Origin: Pseudoduganella namucuonensis
GTDB lineage: Bacteria; Pseudomonadota; Gammaproteobacteria; Burkholderiales; Burkholderiaceae_D
Direction of reading: 5' to 3'
Assembly: GCF_900116645.1 (NCBI RefSeq)
Contig: NZ_FPBO01000003.1
Location: forward strand, 62,001-126,000
Length of the DNA stretch: 64,000 bases
Shown: piece after piece, positions 47,915-57,511 of the stretch
Position numbering within the stretch: the first letter of the stretch is position 1
Layout: each line of letters starts with the position of its first letter
Position numbers and translations under genes: made by a program
The notes under the pieces: generated by a model
What the model was told of the DNA's origin: nothing
Seen by the model: the letters and a program-made list of their open reading frames with translations, nothing else
Databases searched by the model: none

Positions 47915-49744
47915 TCACTCCACCGTCACCGACTTCGCCAGATTGCGCGGCTTGTCCACATCGGTGCCGCGCGCCAAGGCGGAGTGGTAGGCCAGCAGCT
48001 GCAGCGACACCACGTGCAGGATCGGCGACAGCTGCCCGTAGTTTTCCGGCATGCGGATCACGTGCACGCCGTCGCCCGAGGTGATGCGGGAATCGGCGTC
48101 GGCGAACACGTACAGCTGGCCGCCGCGCGCGCGCACCTCCTGCATGTTCGATTTCAGCTTCTCGATCAGCGTGTCGTTCGGGGCGATCGTCACCACCGGC
48201 ATTTCCTCGGTCACCAGCGCCAGCGGGCCGTGCTTCAGCTCGCCGGCCGGGTAGGCCTCGGCGTGGATGTAGGAGATCTCTTTGAGCTTCAGCGCGCCTT
48301 CCAGGGCGATCGGGTAGTGCATGCCGCGGCCCAGGAACAGGGCGTTTTCCTTGCGGGCGAAGTCGTCGGCCCAGGCGATGATCTGGGGCTCGAGCGCCAG
48401 CACGGCGGTGATGGCGGACGGCAGGTGGCGCATCGCCTTCAGGTGGTTGCTTTCCTCCTCGTCCGTGAGGCGGCCGTTCACTTGCGCCAGCGTCAAGGTC
48501 AGCAGGAACAGCGCGGCCAGCTGGGTGGTGAAGGCCTTGGTGGACGCCACGCCCACTTCCACGCCGGCGCGGGTGATGTAGGCCAGCTTGCATTCGCGCA
48601 CCATGGCGCTGGTGGCGACGTTGCAGATGGTGAGCGTGTGTTCCATGCCCAGCGAGCGCGCGTGCTTCAGGGCCGCCAGCGTGTCGGCCGTCTCGCCGCT
48701 TTGCGAGATGGTGACGACCAGCGTTTTCGGGTCGGGCACGGAGTCGCGGTAGCGGTATTCGCTGGCGATCTCGACGTTGACCGGCACCTTGGCGATGGAT
48801 TCGATCCAGTACTTGGCGGTGAGGCCGGAGTAGTAGCTGGTGCCGCAGGCCAGGATCAGCACCTTGTCGATCTGCTTGAAGACCTGGTAGGCGCCGTCGC
48901 CGAACAGTTCCGGCATGACGCCGGTGACGCCTTCGAGCGTGTCGCCGATGACGCGCGGCTGTTCGAAGATTTCCTTCTGCATGTAGTGGCGGTACGGGCC
49001 CAGCTCGGCCGCGCCGGTGTGGGCGTGCACGGTCTTGACCGCGCGCTCGGCCGGCCTGCCGTTGACGTCGACGATCCAGGTGCGGCCCAGTTGCAGGTCG
49101 ACCACGTCGCCTTCCTCGAGGTAGATGATCTGGTCGGTGGTGCCGGCCAGCGCCATGGCGTCGGAGGCGACGAAGTTCTCGCCCTGGCCCAGGCCGACGA
49201 TCAGCGGCGAGCCCTGGCGGGCGGCGACCACGCGGTGCGGCTCCTCGCGGCAGAACACGGCGATGGCGTAGGCGCCGTGCAGGCGCTTGACGGCCTGCTG
49301 CACGGTGTCGAACAGGTCGCCCTGGTACATGTGGTCGACCAGGTGGGCGATCACCTCGGTGTCGGTCTGGCTCTGGAACACGTAGCCCAGCGCGGTGAGT
49401 TCGGCGCGCAGCTCGTCGTGGTTCTCGATGATGCCGTTGTGGACCAGCGCGATGCGCGCGTTGTCCGAGTTCGGCGAGAAGTGCGGGTGGGCGTTGTGCG
49501 AGGCGGGGGCGCCGTGCGTGGCCCAGCGGGTGTGGGCGATGCCGGTGAAGCCGTCCAGGCCGACCTCGGCCAGCTGCTTTTCCAGGTCCGCCACGCGCGA
49601 GGTGCTGCGCGAGCGCTCCAGCTTGCCGTTCACATGCAGGGCGACACCGCAGGAGTCGTAGCCGCGGTATTCCAGGCGCTTCAGGCCTTCGACCAGGATG
49701 GGGGTGATGTTACGTTGCGCGACCGCGCCAACAATACCGCACAT
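47915..49744 (-). CDS. glmS: Glutamine-fructose-6-phosphate aminotransferase (isomerizing)
   Basis: 609 residues, full length. N-terminal class II glutamine amidotransferase with C2 as nucleophile ([11 protein letters not shown]) and [13 protein letters not shown]; two SIS domains follow ([32 protein letters not shown]) and the C-terminal [12 protein letters not shown]. It makes glucosamine-6-phosphate, the first step to UDP-GlcNAc for peptidoglycan and LPS. Cytoplasmic. glmU of the same pathway lies 1.7 kb away on the same strand. No ribozyme-type leader was recognised. Confidence 0.97.
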   Translation of the reverse strand: MCGIVGAVAQRNITPILVEGLKRLEYRGYDSCGVALHVNGKLERSRSTSRVADLEKQLAEVGLDGFTGIAHTRWATHGAPASHNAHPHFSPNSDNARIALVHNGIIENHDELRAELTALGYVFQSQTDTEVIAHLVDHMYQGDLFDTVQQAVKRLHGAYAIAVFCREEPHRVVAARQGSPLIVGLGQGENFVASDAMALAGTTDQIIYLEEGDVVDLQLGRTWIVDVNGRPAERAVKTVHAHTGAAELGPYRHYMQKEIFEQPRVIGDTLEGVTGVMPELFGDGAYQVFKQIDKVLILACGTSYYSGLTAKYWIESIAKVPVNVEIASEYRYRDSVPDPKTLVVTISQSGETADTLAALKHARSLGMEHTLTICNVATSAMVRECKLAYITRAGVEVGVASTKAFTTQLAALFLLTLTLAQVNGRLTDEEESNHLKAMRHLPSAITAVLALEPQIIAWADDFARKENALFLGRGMHYPIALEGALKLKEISYIHAEAYPAGELKHGPLALVTEEMPVVTIAPNDTLIEKLKSNMQEVRARGGQLYVFADADSRITSGDGVHVIRMPENYGQLSPILHVVSLQLLAYHSALARGTDVDKPRNLAKSVTVE

Positions 49745-49900
49745 GTGAGCCTCTTCTAGGGAAATTGATTAAAAATGAATTATCTGATCCATAGTAGAGC
49801 AGCGCATATGAAATAAGCTTTCTAAATTCAACCGTGCATGGAATTTTCTTTCATCGGAGTATGATGGTGAAATATTATTCCATTATTCCTACAATTGTTT

Positions 49901-50374
49901 ATGAATATTCCGACAGTAGAGCTGGACGAGGTGGACAGGCGCATCCTCAACGCGCTGCAGGCCGACGCCTCGCTGAACAACGCGGAGCTGGCCCGGCTGG
50001 TGCATGTGTCGCCGCCGACGTGCCTGCGCCGCGTGAAGCAGTTGACCGACAGCGGCGTGATCGCGCGTCAGGTCGCCATCCTGTCGCCGGAGATGGTGGG
50101 CGCGCGCCTGACCGCCATCGTCGAGATCACCCTGGACGTGCAGGCCGCCGAGCGGATGGAGGAGTTCGAGCGCCACGTGGCGGACCAGGAGGCTGTGCTG
50201 CAGTGCTACCGCGTGTCGCCGGGGCCGGACTTCGTGCTGGTGGTGCAGGTGGCGGACATGCCGGCCTACCACGCGCTGGCGCACCGGCTGTTCGCCACGC
50301 ACACCAATGTGCGCAATGTGAAGGCCTACTTTTCCACTTTCCGCAGCAAGTTCGAGACGCGCATCGGCGTCTAA
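49901..50374 (+). CDS. Lrp/AsnC-family transcriptional regulator
   Basis: 157 residues. N-terminal helix-turn-helix (DRRILNALQADASLNNAELA; LVHVSPPTCLRRVKQL) and a C-terminal RAM (ACT-like) ligand domain (~70-150). Divergent from glmS across an AT-rich 156-bp region containing repeated TATTATTCC-like strings that could bind Lrp-type proteins. A TTG 6 bp upstream is an alternative start. The array of DnaA-box-like motifs begins right at its stop codon. Confidence 0.92.
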   Translation: MNIPTVELDEVDRRILNALQADASLNNAELARLVHVSPPTCLRRVKQLTDSGVIARQVAILSPEMVGARLTAIVEITLDVQAAERMEEFERHVADQEAVLQCYRVSPGPDFVLVVQVADMPAYHALAHRLFATHTNVRNVKAYFSTFRSKFETRIGV

Positions 50375-50850
50375 GTTATACAGGGTTTTCAAGGTGGTTT
50401 CCCCAGCTTGCCCACTCGCTTATCCACGGGGTTATCCAGCGCTCATCCCTGGTTGTCAGTCACTTTTCCAGCGGTTCTACACAGGGTTATGTACATTCCG
50501 TGATTTCCGTGACGCGATGCGCAATGGGGATAGGCACAGCAAAGTTATCCGAAGGTTACGCGCCGATTATCCACAACTTTATTCACACCAAAACAAGTTA
50601 TCTGCCCTTATCCAGCGGTTTTCCACCACTTGCTCGACGGGTTGCACACATCTTTATGCACAGGCCGGGCTGGTTGCGTGCGCGGAGTTATCAAGCGTCT
50701 GCCCACACCTTATCCGGAGCTTGTCCGCAGGCTTACTCACAAATTTATCCACAAGCGAAACGGGCTTATGTCTAGAGCGCATAACGGTAGGCCCGCCATG
50801 CGCCATCCAGTAAAATCCGGCGACTCATATCAGACACGGGAGAAGCTCTA
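50375..50850. other. Phased array of DnaA-box-like 9-mers (476-bp non-coding region)
   Basis: From 50376 to about 50775 TT(A/T)TNCACA-like 9-mers recur in the same orientation. Exact TTATCCACA: 50567 and 50745 (and 50891 inside the next gene). TTATNCACA variants: 50579 and 50654. One-off or weaker matches: 50376, 50420, 50432, 50464, 50475, 50545, 50608, 50619, 50642, 50710, 50721, 50733. Start-to-start distances cluster at 11-12, 22-23 and 32-34 bp, multiples of about one helical turn. This is the classic binding sequence of the initiator DnaA. Candidate roles are a replication origin, a DnaA-titration site (datA-like) or a DnaA-controlled promoter. No gene of the dnaA-dnaN region lies in the window. 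Confidence 0.7.
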
Positions 50851-51231
50851 ATGCGTCATGTTTTGACCGCCGCACTCATCGTCACCGGAGTTATCCACAT
50901 CCTGCCGCTTGCCGGCGTGCTCGGACCGGAGCGGCTTCAGTCCTTGTACGGGGTCGCATTGACCGATCCCAGCCTGGTCTTGCTCATGCGGCATCGCGCG
51001 GTGTTGTTCGGCATCCTGGGAACATTCTTCCTGGCATCCGCGTTCGTTCCGAAATTGCAGCTCAGCGCGCTGGTTGCGGGATTTGCCAGCGTCGTGTCGT
51101 TTCTCGCCCTCGCGGCCATGACCGGCTCGTACAACGCCTACATCGGCAGGATCGTCACGGCGGACTGGGTGGCGCTCGGCGCGCTGGTGGTGGCTACGGC
51201 CGCCTACGCGCTCCCGCAGCAACGGACCTGA
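50851..51231 (+). CDS. Small four-helix membrane protein
   Basis: 126 residues starting MRHVLTAALIVTGVIHILPL, with four hydrophobic helices (~5-25, ~43-62, ~66-90, ~100-122). GGGAG upstream. Close relatives occur in this bacterial group under inconsistent names, and no enzymatic motif is visible. A perfect TTATCCACA lies inside its coding region at 50891-50899. Followed by a perfect palindrome. Confidence 0.7.
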   Translation: MRHVLTAALIVTGVIHILPLAGVLGPERLQSLYGVALTDPSLVLLMRHRAVLFGILGTFFLASAFVPKLQLSALVAGFASVVSFLALAAMTGSYNAYIGRIVTADWVALGALVVATAAYALPQQRT

Positions 51232-51257
51232 CCAGCACAAACCGCGGCGCCAAATAA

Positions 51258-51305
51258 AAAAGGGGTCAGGTTCGGTATTAAAAAATACCGAACCTGACCC
51301 CTTTT
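51258..51305. repeat. 22-bp perfect inverted repeat (GGGGTCAGGTTCGGTA family)
   Basis: Arms 51258-51279 and 51284-51305 are exact reverse complements with a 4-bp AAAA spacer. The arms are AAAA-GGGGTCAGG-TTCGGTATT-like, so a T-run follows the hairpin in both directions, making it an efficient bidirectional terminator. It shares a GTCAGG core with the larger repeats at 14703 and 57415. Confidence 0.85.
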
Positions 51306-51347
51306 GGAAGCCGCGTTTCCCGGAAAATCCGTGAAGACTATAAGAAA

Positions 51348-51380
51348 GCCTCCTGGATTGACAATCCCAGGAGGCTTTTT
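51348..51380. terminator. Bidirectional terminator between the small membrane protein and glmU
   Basis: GCCTCCTGG (51348-51356) pairs with CCAGGAGGC (51367-51375) and is followed by TTTTT at 51376-51380. Read the other way it ends glmU with a TTTCTT tract. Confidence 0.85.
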
Positions 51381-51404
51381 AGCTTGCACGGCCTGCGCGC
51401 CCGC

Positions 51405-52781
51405 TTACTTTTTGACTTTGACCGGGCGCTTCCAGCCGTCGATGGTCATCAGCTTGGCGCGGGAGATGGTCAGCTTGTCGGCCGGCGCGTTCTTGGTCAG
51501 CGTGGTGCCGGCCGCGATGGTGGCGCCGCGGCCCACGGTGACGGGCGCCACCAGCTGCGAGTCGCTGCCGATGAAGGCGTCGTCCTCGATCACGGTGCGG
51601 AACTTGTTGGCGCCGTCGTAATTGCAGGTGATGGTGCCGGCGCCGATGTTCACGCGCGAACCCACGGTCGCGTCGCCCACGTAGGACAGGTGGTTGGCCT
51701 TGCTGTGCGCGGCGATCTGGCTGTTCTTCACTTCGACGAAGTTGCCGATATGGACGTCCTCCGCCAGCTCGGTGCCCGGGCGCAGGCGCGCGTACGGGCC
51801 GATGACGGAGGCGGCGCCGACCACGGCGTCCTCGATGTGGCAGAAGGGCTTGATCTGCGCGCGGTCGGCGACGCGGGCGTTGACCAGCACGCTGTGCGCG
51901 CCGACGGTCACGCCGTCGCCCAGCACGACCTTGCCCTCGAACACGCAGCCGACGTCGATGGTCACGTCGCGGCCGCAGTGCAGCTCGCCGCGCACGTCGA
52001 TGCGGGCCGGGTCCATCAGGGTCACGCCGCTTTCCAGCAGCGCCCGCGCGATGTTGGCCTGGTGGATGCGCTCCAGTTGGGCCAGCTGCACCTTGCTGTT
52101 CACGCCGGCCACTTCCCACACGCCGGAAGGCTGGGCCGACACCACCGGCACGCCGTCCGCCACGGCCTGGGCCACGATGTCGGTCAGGTAGTACTCGCCC
52201 TGGGCGTTGTTGTTGCGCAGCGCGGCCAACCATTTCTTCAGGTGGCGGGTGGGCACGGCCAGGATGCCGCTGTTGATTTCCTTGATCGCGCGCTCGGCGG
52301 CGCTGGCGTCCTTTTCCTCGACGATGCGGACGATGCGCCCGTCCTCGCGCACGATGCGGCCCAGGCCGAAGGGATCGTCCTGCTCCACGGTGAGGATGCC
52401 CAGCTTGTCGGCGCCGGCGGCCTCCACCAGCGCGTGCAGCGAGGCAGCCGTGGTCAGCGGCACGTCGCCGTACAGGATCAGCGTGGGCAGCTTGTCGTCC
52501 AGCGCGGGCAGCGCCTGCATGACCGCGTGGCCGGTGCCCAGCTGCGGTTCCTGCAGCGCGGCCGAGATGTCCGCCCCGGGCACCAGCTTCTCTTTTTCAA
52601 GGTGCTCCAGCACGGCTGCGCCGCCGTGGCCGTAAATAACGCATAATTTGGACGGGGACAGACTGCGCGCGGTGTTGATCACGTGCGACAGTAATGGCTT
52701 GCCGGCAAGCGGATGCAGCACCTTGGGCAAAGCGGATTGCATACGTTTTCCCATGCCGGCGGCGAGGATGACTACGTTCAT
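51405..52781 (-). CDS. glmU: Bifunctional GlmU (N-acetyltransferase/uridyltransferase)
   Basis: 458 residues. N-terminal nucleotidyltransferase ([20 protein letters not shown]) and C-terminal left-handed beta-helix acetyltransferase with hexapeptide repeats ([15 protein letters not shown]) and the conserved NCDYDG-like [14 protein letters not shown] segment. It turns glucosamine-1-phosphate into UDP-GlcNAc. Start divergent from the DUF6279 gene with only 25 bp between the two start codons. Confidence 0.96.
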   Translation of the reverse strand: MNVVILAAGMGKRMQSALPKVLHPLAGKPLLSHVINTARSLSPSKLCVIYGHGGAAVLEHLEKEKLVPGADISAALQEPQLGTGHAVMQALPALDDKLPTLILYGDVPLTTAASLHALVEAAGADKLGILTVEQDDPFGLGRIVREDGRIVRIVEEKDASAAERAIKEINSGILAVPTRHLKKWLAALRNNNAQGEYYLTDIVAQAVADGVPVVSAQPSGVWEVAGVNSKVQLAQLERIHQANIARALLESGVTLMDPARIDVRGELHCGRDVTIDVGCVFEGKVVLGDGVTVGAHSVLVNARVADRAQIKPFCHIEDAVVGAASVIGPYARLRPGTELAEDVHIGNFVEVKNSQIAAHSKANHLSYVGDATVGSRVNIGAGTITCNYDGANKFRTVIEDDAFIGSDSQLVAPVTVGRGATIAAGTTLTKNAPADKLTISRAKLMTIDGWKRPVKVKK

Positions 52782-52806
52782 AGGCCACTATCTAAGAGTT
52801 AAAAAT

Positions 52807-53706
52807 ATGAAAAAGTTTAACATGCAAGACCCGCGCTTCCGGGGCGCACGCTACTTTTTCCTGATCGCCGTGCTCGCGCTGCTGGGCGCCTGCAGCTCCC
52901 TCAAATTGGCCTACAACAACGGCGACACGCTGCTGTTCTGGTGGCTGGACGCCTACGTGGACGTGACCTCGGACCAGAAGCCCGAGGTCAAGGAAGACAT
53001 CAACGACCTGTTCCGCTGGCACCGCAAGACCCAGCTCCAGGACTACACGCAGGTGCTGCGCACGGCGCAGAAACAGCTGCAGGGCAACGTCACGATGGCC
53101 GACCTGCAGGCCGACTACCGCGAGATCCGCGGCCGCACGGAAACCGTGATGATGAAGGCGGTGCCGGACTTGGCCGAGCTGGCGCTGAAACTGACGCCGG
53201 AGCAGATCAACCGCCTGGAGAAGAAGTTCGACAAGAACAATGTGGACTTCCGCAAGAAGAACATGAAGGGCGACCGCAGCGACCAGCTCAAGTTCCGCTA
53301 CAAGAAATCGATGGAGCAGTTCGAGCTGTGGTTCGGCGACTTCAGCAAGGAACAGGAGGCGGCGATCCGCAAGGCTTCCGACGCGCGTCCGCTGGACAAC
53401 GAACTGTGGCTGGATGAACGCATGCGGCGCCAGAAGGGCATCCTGGAACTGGTGCGCAAGATCCAGCAGCAGAAACCGCCCCAGCCGGCGGCCGAGGCGA
53501 TGATACGCGAGCTGCTGAAGGAGAACTTCGACCGCATGGAAAAACCGTCCGACCGCAAGCCCTTCTTCGACGCCTACCAGGCCGGCACGCTGGAACTGGT
53601 GCACACGGTGATCCGCATCGCCACGCCGGAGCAGAAGCTGCACGCGCACAAACGCATGCAGGGCTGGATCGACGATCTGAACACGCTAGCGGTGCAGGCC
53701 AAGTAG
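52807..53706 (+). CDS. DUF6279-type lipoprotein
   Basis: 299 residues. Signal peptide with lipobox LLGAC (Cys ~28; ALLGACSSLKLAYNNGDTL). Then a helical, charge-rich domain (WLDAYVDVTSDQKPEVKEDI, KKFDKNNVDFRKKN). Anchored to the outer membrane or periplasmic face. Family function unknown. The start is only 25 bp from the divergent glmU start, so its promoter overlaps glmU coding DNA. An ATG at 52822 is possible. Confidence 0.82.
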   Translation: MKKFNMQDPRFRGARYFFLIAVLALLGACSSLKLAYNNGDTLLFWWLDAYVDVTSDQKPEVKEDINDLFRWHRKTQLQDYTQVLRTAQKQLQGNVTMADLQADYREIRGRTETVMMKAVPDLAELALKLTPEQINRLEKKFDKNNVDFRKKNMKGDRSDQLKFRYKKSMEQFELWFGDFSKEQEAAIRKASDARPLDNELWLDERMRRQKGILELVRKIQQQKPPQPAAEAMIRELLKENFDRMEKPSDRKPFFDAYQAGTLELVHTVIRIATPEQKLHAHKRMQGWIDDLNTLAVQAK

Positions 53707-53752
53707 GCCGGGGCGTGATTGGGCCTGTTAGGGCGCATGCTATAGTTCTGCA

Positions 53753-54391
53753 ATGCAAAAGAAGCCAGCCAAAAAACCCCATAAAGTGCCGGTCCACGGC
53801 CCGAAACACAGCAACCAGGTGCGCATCATCGGCGGCGCCTGGAAGCGCACGCCGCTGCCCGTGCTCGAGGCGCTGGGCCTGCGTCCCACGCCGGACCGCG
53901 TGCGTGAAACCGCCTTCAACTGGATCAACCACCTGCGCGACGGCGACTGGGCCAGCGCCCACGTGCTGGACCTGTTCGCCGGCAGCGGCGCGCTCGGCTT
54001 CGAGGCCGCCAGCCGCGGCGCGCAATCGGTGCTCATGGCGGACACCAACACCGCCGTGGTGCGCCAGCTGGACGCGGTCAAGACCAAGCTGAACGCGGCC
54101 AATGTGCAGCTGCTGCGCTCGGACGCGCTGGCCACCGCCCAGTCGCTGGGCGTGCGCGGCCAGCGCTTCGACGTGATCTTCCTCGATCCGCCCTACCAGC
54201 AGGATTTCCTGGCCCGCGTACTGCCGCTGTGCGGCAAGCTGCTGAAGGAGGACGGCCTGGTGTACGCCGAGTCCGGCCTGCCCTTGAGCTTCGAGGACGG
54301 CGAGCCGCCCGAGTGGATGGCGGGCTGGGAAGTGATCCGCGCTGACAAGGCCGGGATGGTGTTCTATCATTTACTGAAGTACGTGGGATAA
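53753..54391 (+). CDS. rsmD: 16S rRNA (guanine966-N2)-methyltransferase
   Basis: 212 residues. Class I methyltransferase: VLDLFAGSGALGFEAASRGA is the SAM-binding motif, and FLDPPYQQDF contains the catalytic DPPY. RVRETAFNWI is typical of RsmD. Usual order with coaD downstream (116 bp after its stop). Confidence 0.95.
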   Translation: MQKKPAKKPHKVPVHGPKHSNQVRIIGGAWKRTPLPVLEALGLRPTPDRVRETAFNWINHLRDGDWASAHVLDLFAGSGALGFEAASRGAQSVLMADTNTAVVRQLDAVKTKLNAANVQLLRSDALATAQSLGVRGQRFDVIFLDPPYQQDFLARVLPLCGKLLKEDGLVYAESGLPLSFEDGEPPEWMAGWEVIRADKAGMVFYHLLKYVG

Positions 54392-54464
54392 GACCGGTTC
54401 GCGGCGCGGGCGGACGGCGGCGAAAATGCTGCTATGCGGAAAAACGCCTGATTTTCAGGCATAA

Positions 54465-55288
<824 letters not shown>

Positions 55289-55303
55289 TATGCACGTACT
55301 AAT

Positions 55304-55357
55304 CCATGGGGTGTAGGCCGGTGGTATATTCATCGGCACACAACAACCACCCCATGG
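55304..55357. promoter_or_regulatory. 10-bp dyad flanking the promoter of the chalcone-isomerase-like gene
   Basis: CCATGGGGTG (55304-55313) and CACCCCATGG (55348-55357) are perfect reverse complements around 34 bp that contain TATATT (55325-55330), a likely -10. The second arm touches the GGAG ribosome site of the next gene. Either a two-site operator or an RNA element. Confidence 0.4.
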
Positions 55358-55364
55358 AGACAGC

Positions 55365-55961
55365 ATGACCTTCCCCCGCAGGACCATCCTGAAAAGCGCC
55401 GCCGCGGCCGCCTTGCTCGCTGTCGCCTCGCTGCAACCGACGTTCGCGGCCGAAGTGGCCGGCGTGAAATTCGACGACACCATCACCCTGGCCGGCCAGC
55501 CGCTCAAGCTGAACGGCGCGGGACTGCGCACCAAGGTCATCTTCAAGGTCTACGCGCTGGGCCTGTACCTGACGGAAAAGAAAACCACGGTGGCCGACGT
55601 GCTGGCCGCGTCCGGCCCGCGCCGCGTGCAGATCGTGGTGCTGCGCGAATTGACGTCCGAGGAATTCGGCAAGGCCTTCATGGCCGGCCTGAACGACAAC
55701 ACCGACCAGGCCGAGCGCGGCAAGATCGTGCCACAGACCAAGCAGTTCGGTGAAATGTTCGCCGCCATCCCGGCGCTGAAAAAGGGCGACACGCTGACGG
55801 TGGACTGGATCCCGAACAGCGGCACGCAAGTGGCGCTGAACGGCAAGAACGTGGGCGCGGCGCTGCCGGACGTGGCGTTCTACAACGCCATCCTGCGCAT
55901 CTGGCTGGGCGACAAACCGGTGGACTCGTCGCTCAAGCCGGCGCTGCTGGGAGAGAAGTAA
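55365..55961 (+). CDS. Chalcone isomerase-like periplasmic protein
   Basis: 198 residues. N-terminal signal (MTFPRRTILKSAAAAALLAV; a twin-Arg that is Tat-like, though a Sec signal is also possible), then the chalcone-isomerase-like fold: KFDDTITLAGQPLKLNGAG, KVYALGLYL, then ILRIWLGDKPVD at the end. Bacterial members bind lipids or fatty acids rather than chalcones. Periplasmic by its signal. Confidence 0.85.
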   Translation: MTFPRRTILKSAAAAALLAVASLQPTFAAEVAGVKFDDTITLAGQPLKLNGAGLRTKVIFKVYALGLYLTEKKTTVADVLAASGPRRVQIVVLRELTSEEFGKAFMAGLNDNTDQAERGKIVPQTKQFGEMFAAIPALKKGDTLTVDWIPNSGTQVALNGKNVGAALPDVAFYNAILRIWLGDKPVDSSLKPALLGEK

Positions 55962-56016
55962 GAGGGTGGGCGCGGCGGTTCCGCCGCGCCGTCAAAGGCC
56001 GGGCGCCGGCTCAGGC

Positions 56017-56310
56017 TCAGGCGCGGGCCGCCATCGCGCGCAGCTCGGCCGCGTGGCTGGGAGCGCCTTCCAGCGAATTCAACATACGATTCAGCATCAT
56101 CGCGTCGCGCATCAGCCGGCGCTGCAGGCGTTGCTCCTTGCTCAGCTTGGGCTTGACCACCAGCATCAGCGCGCGGCCGATACCGCGCAGAAGCGGCTTG
56201 AACAACAGCAGGAACGCCAGCGCCAGCAGGGCGCCCAACAGCACTTGCAGGGCGGCCAGCATCGAAATATCCAGGAACAGGGCTTGTACGGCAGAAATGA
56301 AGGTAGACAT
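56017..56310 (-). CDS. Small membrane protein with a basic C-terminal helix
   Basis: 97 residues: MSTFISAVQALFLDISMLAA, one long hydrophobic region (~15-38, LQVLLGALLALAFLLLFKP) and a charged helix (KPKLSKEQRLQRRLMRDAMM). No known domain. Convergent with the chalcone-isomerase-like gene. Confidence 0.65.
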   Translation of the reverse strand: MSTFISAVQALFLDISMLAALQVLLGALLALAFLLLFKPLLRGIGRALMLVVKPKLSKEQRLQRRLMRDAMMLNRMLNSLEGAPSHAAELRAMAARA

Positions 56311-56373
56311 TGAAGTTCAGGTGCAATTACAATCAAGCGTAACTATAGTGCGCTGCAACATATAAATCCAATT

Positions 56374-56398
56374 CCGTATCCCGATACCGATCATACGG
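56374..56398. promoter_or_regulatory. CCGTAT/ATACGG dyad before the LysR gene
   Basis: CCGTAT (56374-56379) and ATACGG (56393-56398) are reverse complements with 13 bp between them, 40-64 bp upstream of the LysR start. Plausible autoregulatory site. Confidence 0.4.
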
Positions 56399-56437
56399 GA
56401 CGTGAATAAGGGTCCAACCATTCCTCGCTGGGCGACC

Positions 56438-57406
56438 ATGAGCTTTCTGACGCTGGACTTGAACCTGCTGCGTGTCTTCGACGCGGTGATGACCGAACAA
56501 AACCTGACGCGGGCGGCCGGCCACCTGGCCATGACGCAGCCCGCAGTGTCGAACGCCATCAAGCGCCTGCGGGAAAGCCTGGGGGACGAGTTGCTGATAC
56601 GCACCGCCTACGGCGTCAAGCCCACGCCGCGCGCCGAGGCGCTGTGGCCGTCGGTGCGCAGCGCGCTGGCCAGCCTGGAGGCGGCGGTCACGCCCGAAAC
56701 CTTCGACGTCTCCAAGGCGCACGCCACCTTCCGCCTGGCGATGGCCGACGCCACCGCCGCGTTCTGGCTGCCGTCGCTGATGCGTTCGATCGAGCGCGAG
56801 GCGCCCGGCGTCAATGTGCGCATGGTGCCGCTGACCACGCGCGAGCCGCGGCCCATGCTGCTGCGTGGCGACGTCGACCTGGCGGTCGGCTTCTTCCCCG
56901 GCGTGGCGGCGCAGCTGTCGAGCGACACCAGTTCCCCGATCCGCCACGAGCGGCTGTATTCCGGCCACTACGTGTGCGTGATGCGGCGCGAGCACCCCTT
57001 GGCCAAGGTCGACCTGACGCTGGAAAACTACTGCGCGGCCAACCACCTGCTGGTGAGTTTCTCCGGGCGCGCGCACGGCCTGGTGGACGAGGCGCTGGCG
57101 CAGATGCAGCGCGAGCGGCGCATCCTGTTGACGGTGAACCAATTCTTCACGGCGGGGCGGGTGGTCGCCAACTCCGACCTGATCACCGTGCTGCCGAAGC
57201 ACCTGATCGCCTCCACAGGCATGACGGACGCGCTGATCCACAAGGAACTGCCGTTCCAGCTGCCCGCGGTCCACCTCGACATGCTCTGGCACGAGCGCGA
57301 CGCCCGCAGCCCCGCCCACAAATGGCTGCGCGCCAACCTCGAAGGCATGAACAACGTCGCCCAGCGCAGCGCCCCCGGCACCAGCCCCCGCAACGACACC
57401 TATTAA
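56438..57406 (+). CDS. LysR-family transcriptional regulator (NodD/NahR-like)
   Basis: 322 residues. Helix-turn-helix at ~5-65 (DLNLLRVFDAVMTEQNLTRA; MTQPAVSNAIKRLR) of the type found in aromatic-compound regulators; effector domain ~90-300. No obvious target gene is adjacent. A GTG at 56402 is an alternative start. The stop is 8 bp from the long inverted repeat. Confidence 0.9.
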   Translation: MSFLTLDLNLLRVFDAVMTEQNLTRAAGHLAMTQPAVSNAIKRLRESLGDELLIRTAYGVKPTPRAEALWPSVRSALASLEAAVTPETFDVSKAHATFRLAMADATAAFWLPSLMRSIEREAPGVNVRMVPLTTREPRPMLLRGDVDLAVGFFPGVAAQLSSDTSSPIRHERLYSGHYVCVMRREHPLAKVDLTLENYCAANHLLVSFSGRAHGLVDEALAQMQRERRILLTVNQFFTAGRVVANSDLITVLPKHLIASTGMTDALIHKELPFQLPAVHLDMLWHERDARSPAHKWLRANLEGMNNVAQRSAPGTSPRNDTY

Positions 57407-57414
57407 CAAAAACA

Positions 57415-57483
57415 CATCGGTGTCAGGCGCGACATTCGGACATCACTACGGTGAATGTCCAAATGTCGCGCCTGACACCGATG
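57415..57483. repeat. Long inverted repeat, copy 2 (GTCAGGCGCGACATTCGG family)
   Basis: CATCGGTGTCAGGCGC... (57415-57436) pairs perfectly over 22 bp with 57462-57483; a further 6 of 7 positions pair inside (57437-57443 with 57455-57461). The arm core is the same as at 14703-14783. It sits between the convergent LysR and putA genes, a place suited to bidirectional termination. Confidence 0.9.
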
Positions 57484-57511
57484 GTGTGGGTGCAACTATT
57501 TGAGCCGTTGA

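Noticed and set aside
47382..47990. 202-codon plus-strand ORF upstream of the lyase-like gene
   Set aside because: It crosses the lyase-like gene start and the glmS terminator and end, and has no domain.
50376..50775. CRISPR array
   Set aside because: The units are 9-12 bp, degenerate and without spacers; no cas genes are present.
50375..50850. Proven chromosomal oriC
   Set aside because: Tempting, but there is no dnaA/dnaN/rpmH neighbourhood and no clear AT-rich unwinding element or skew data; kept as a DnaA-box array only.
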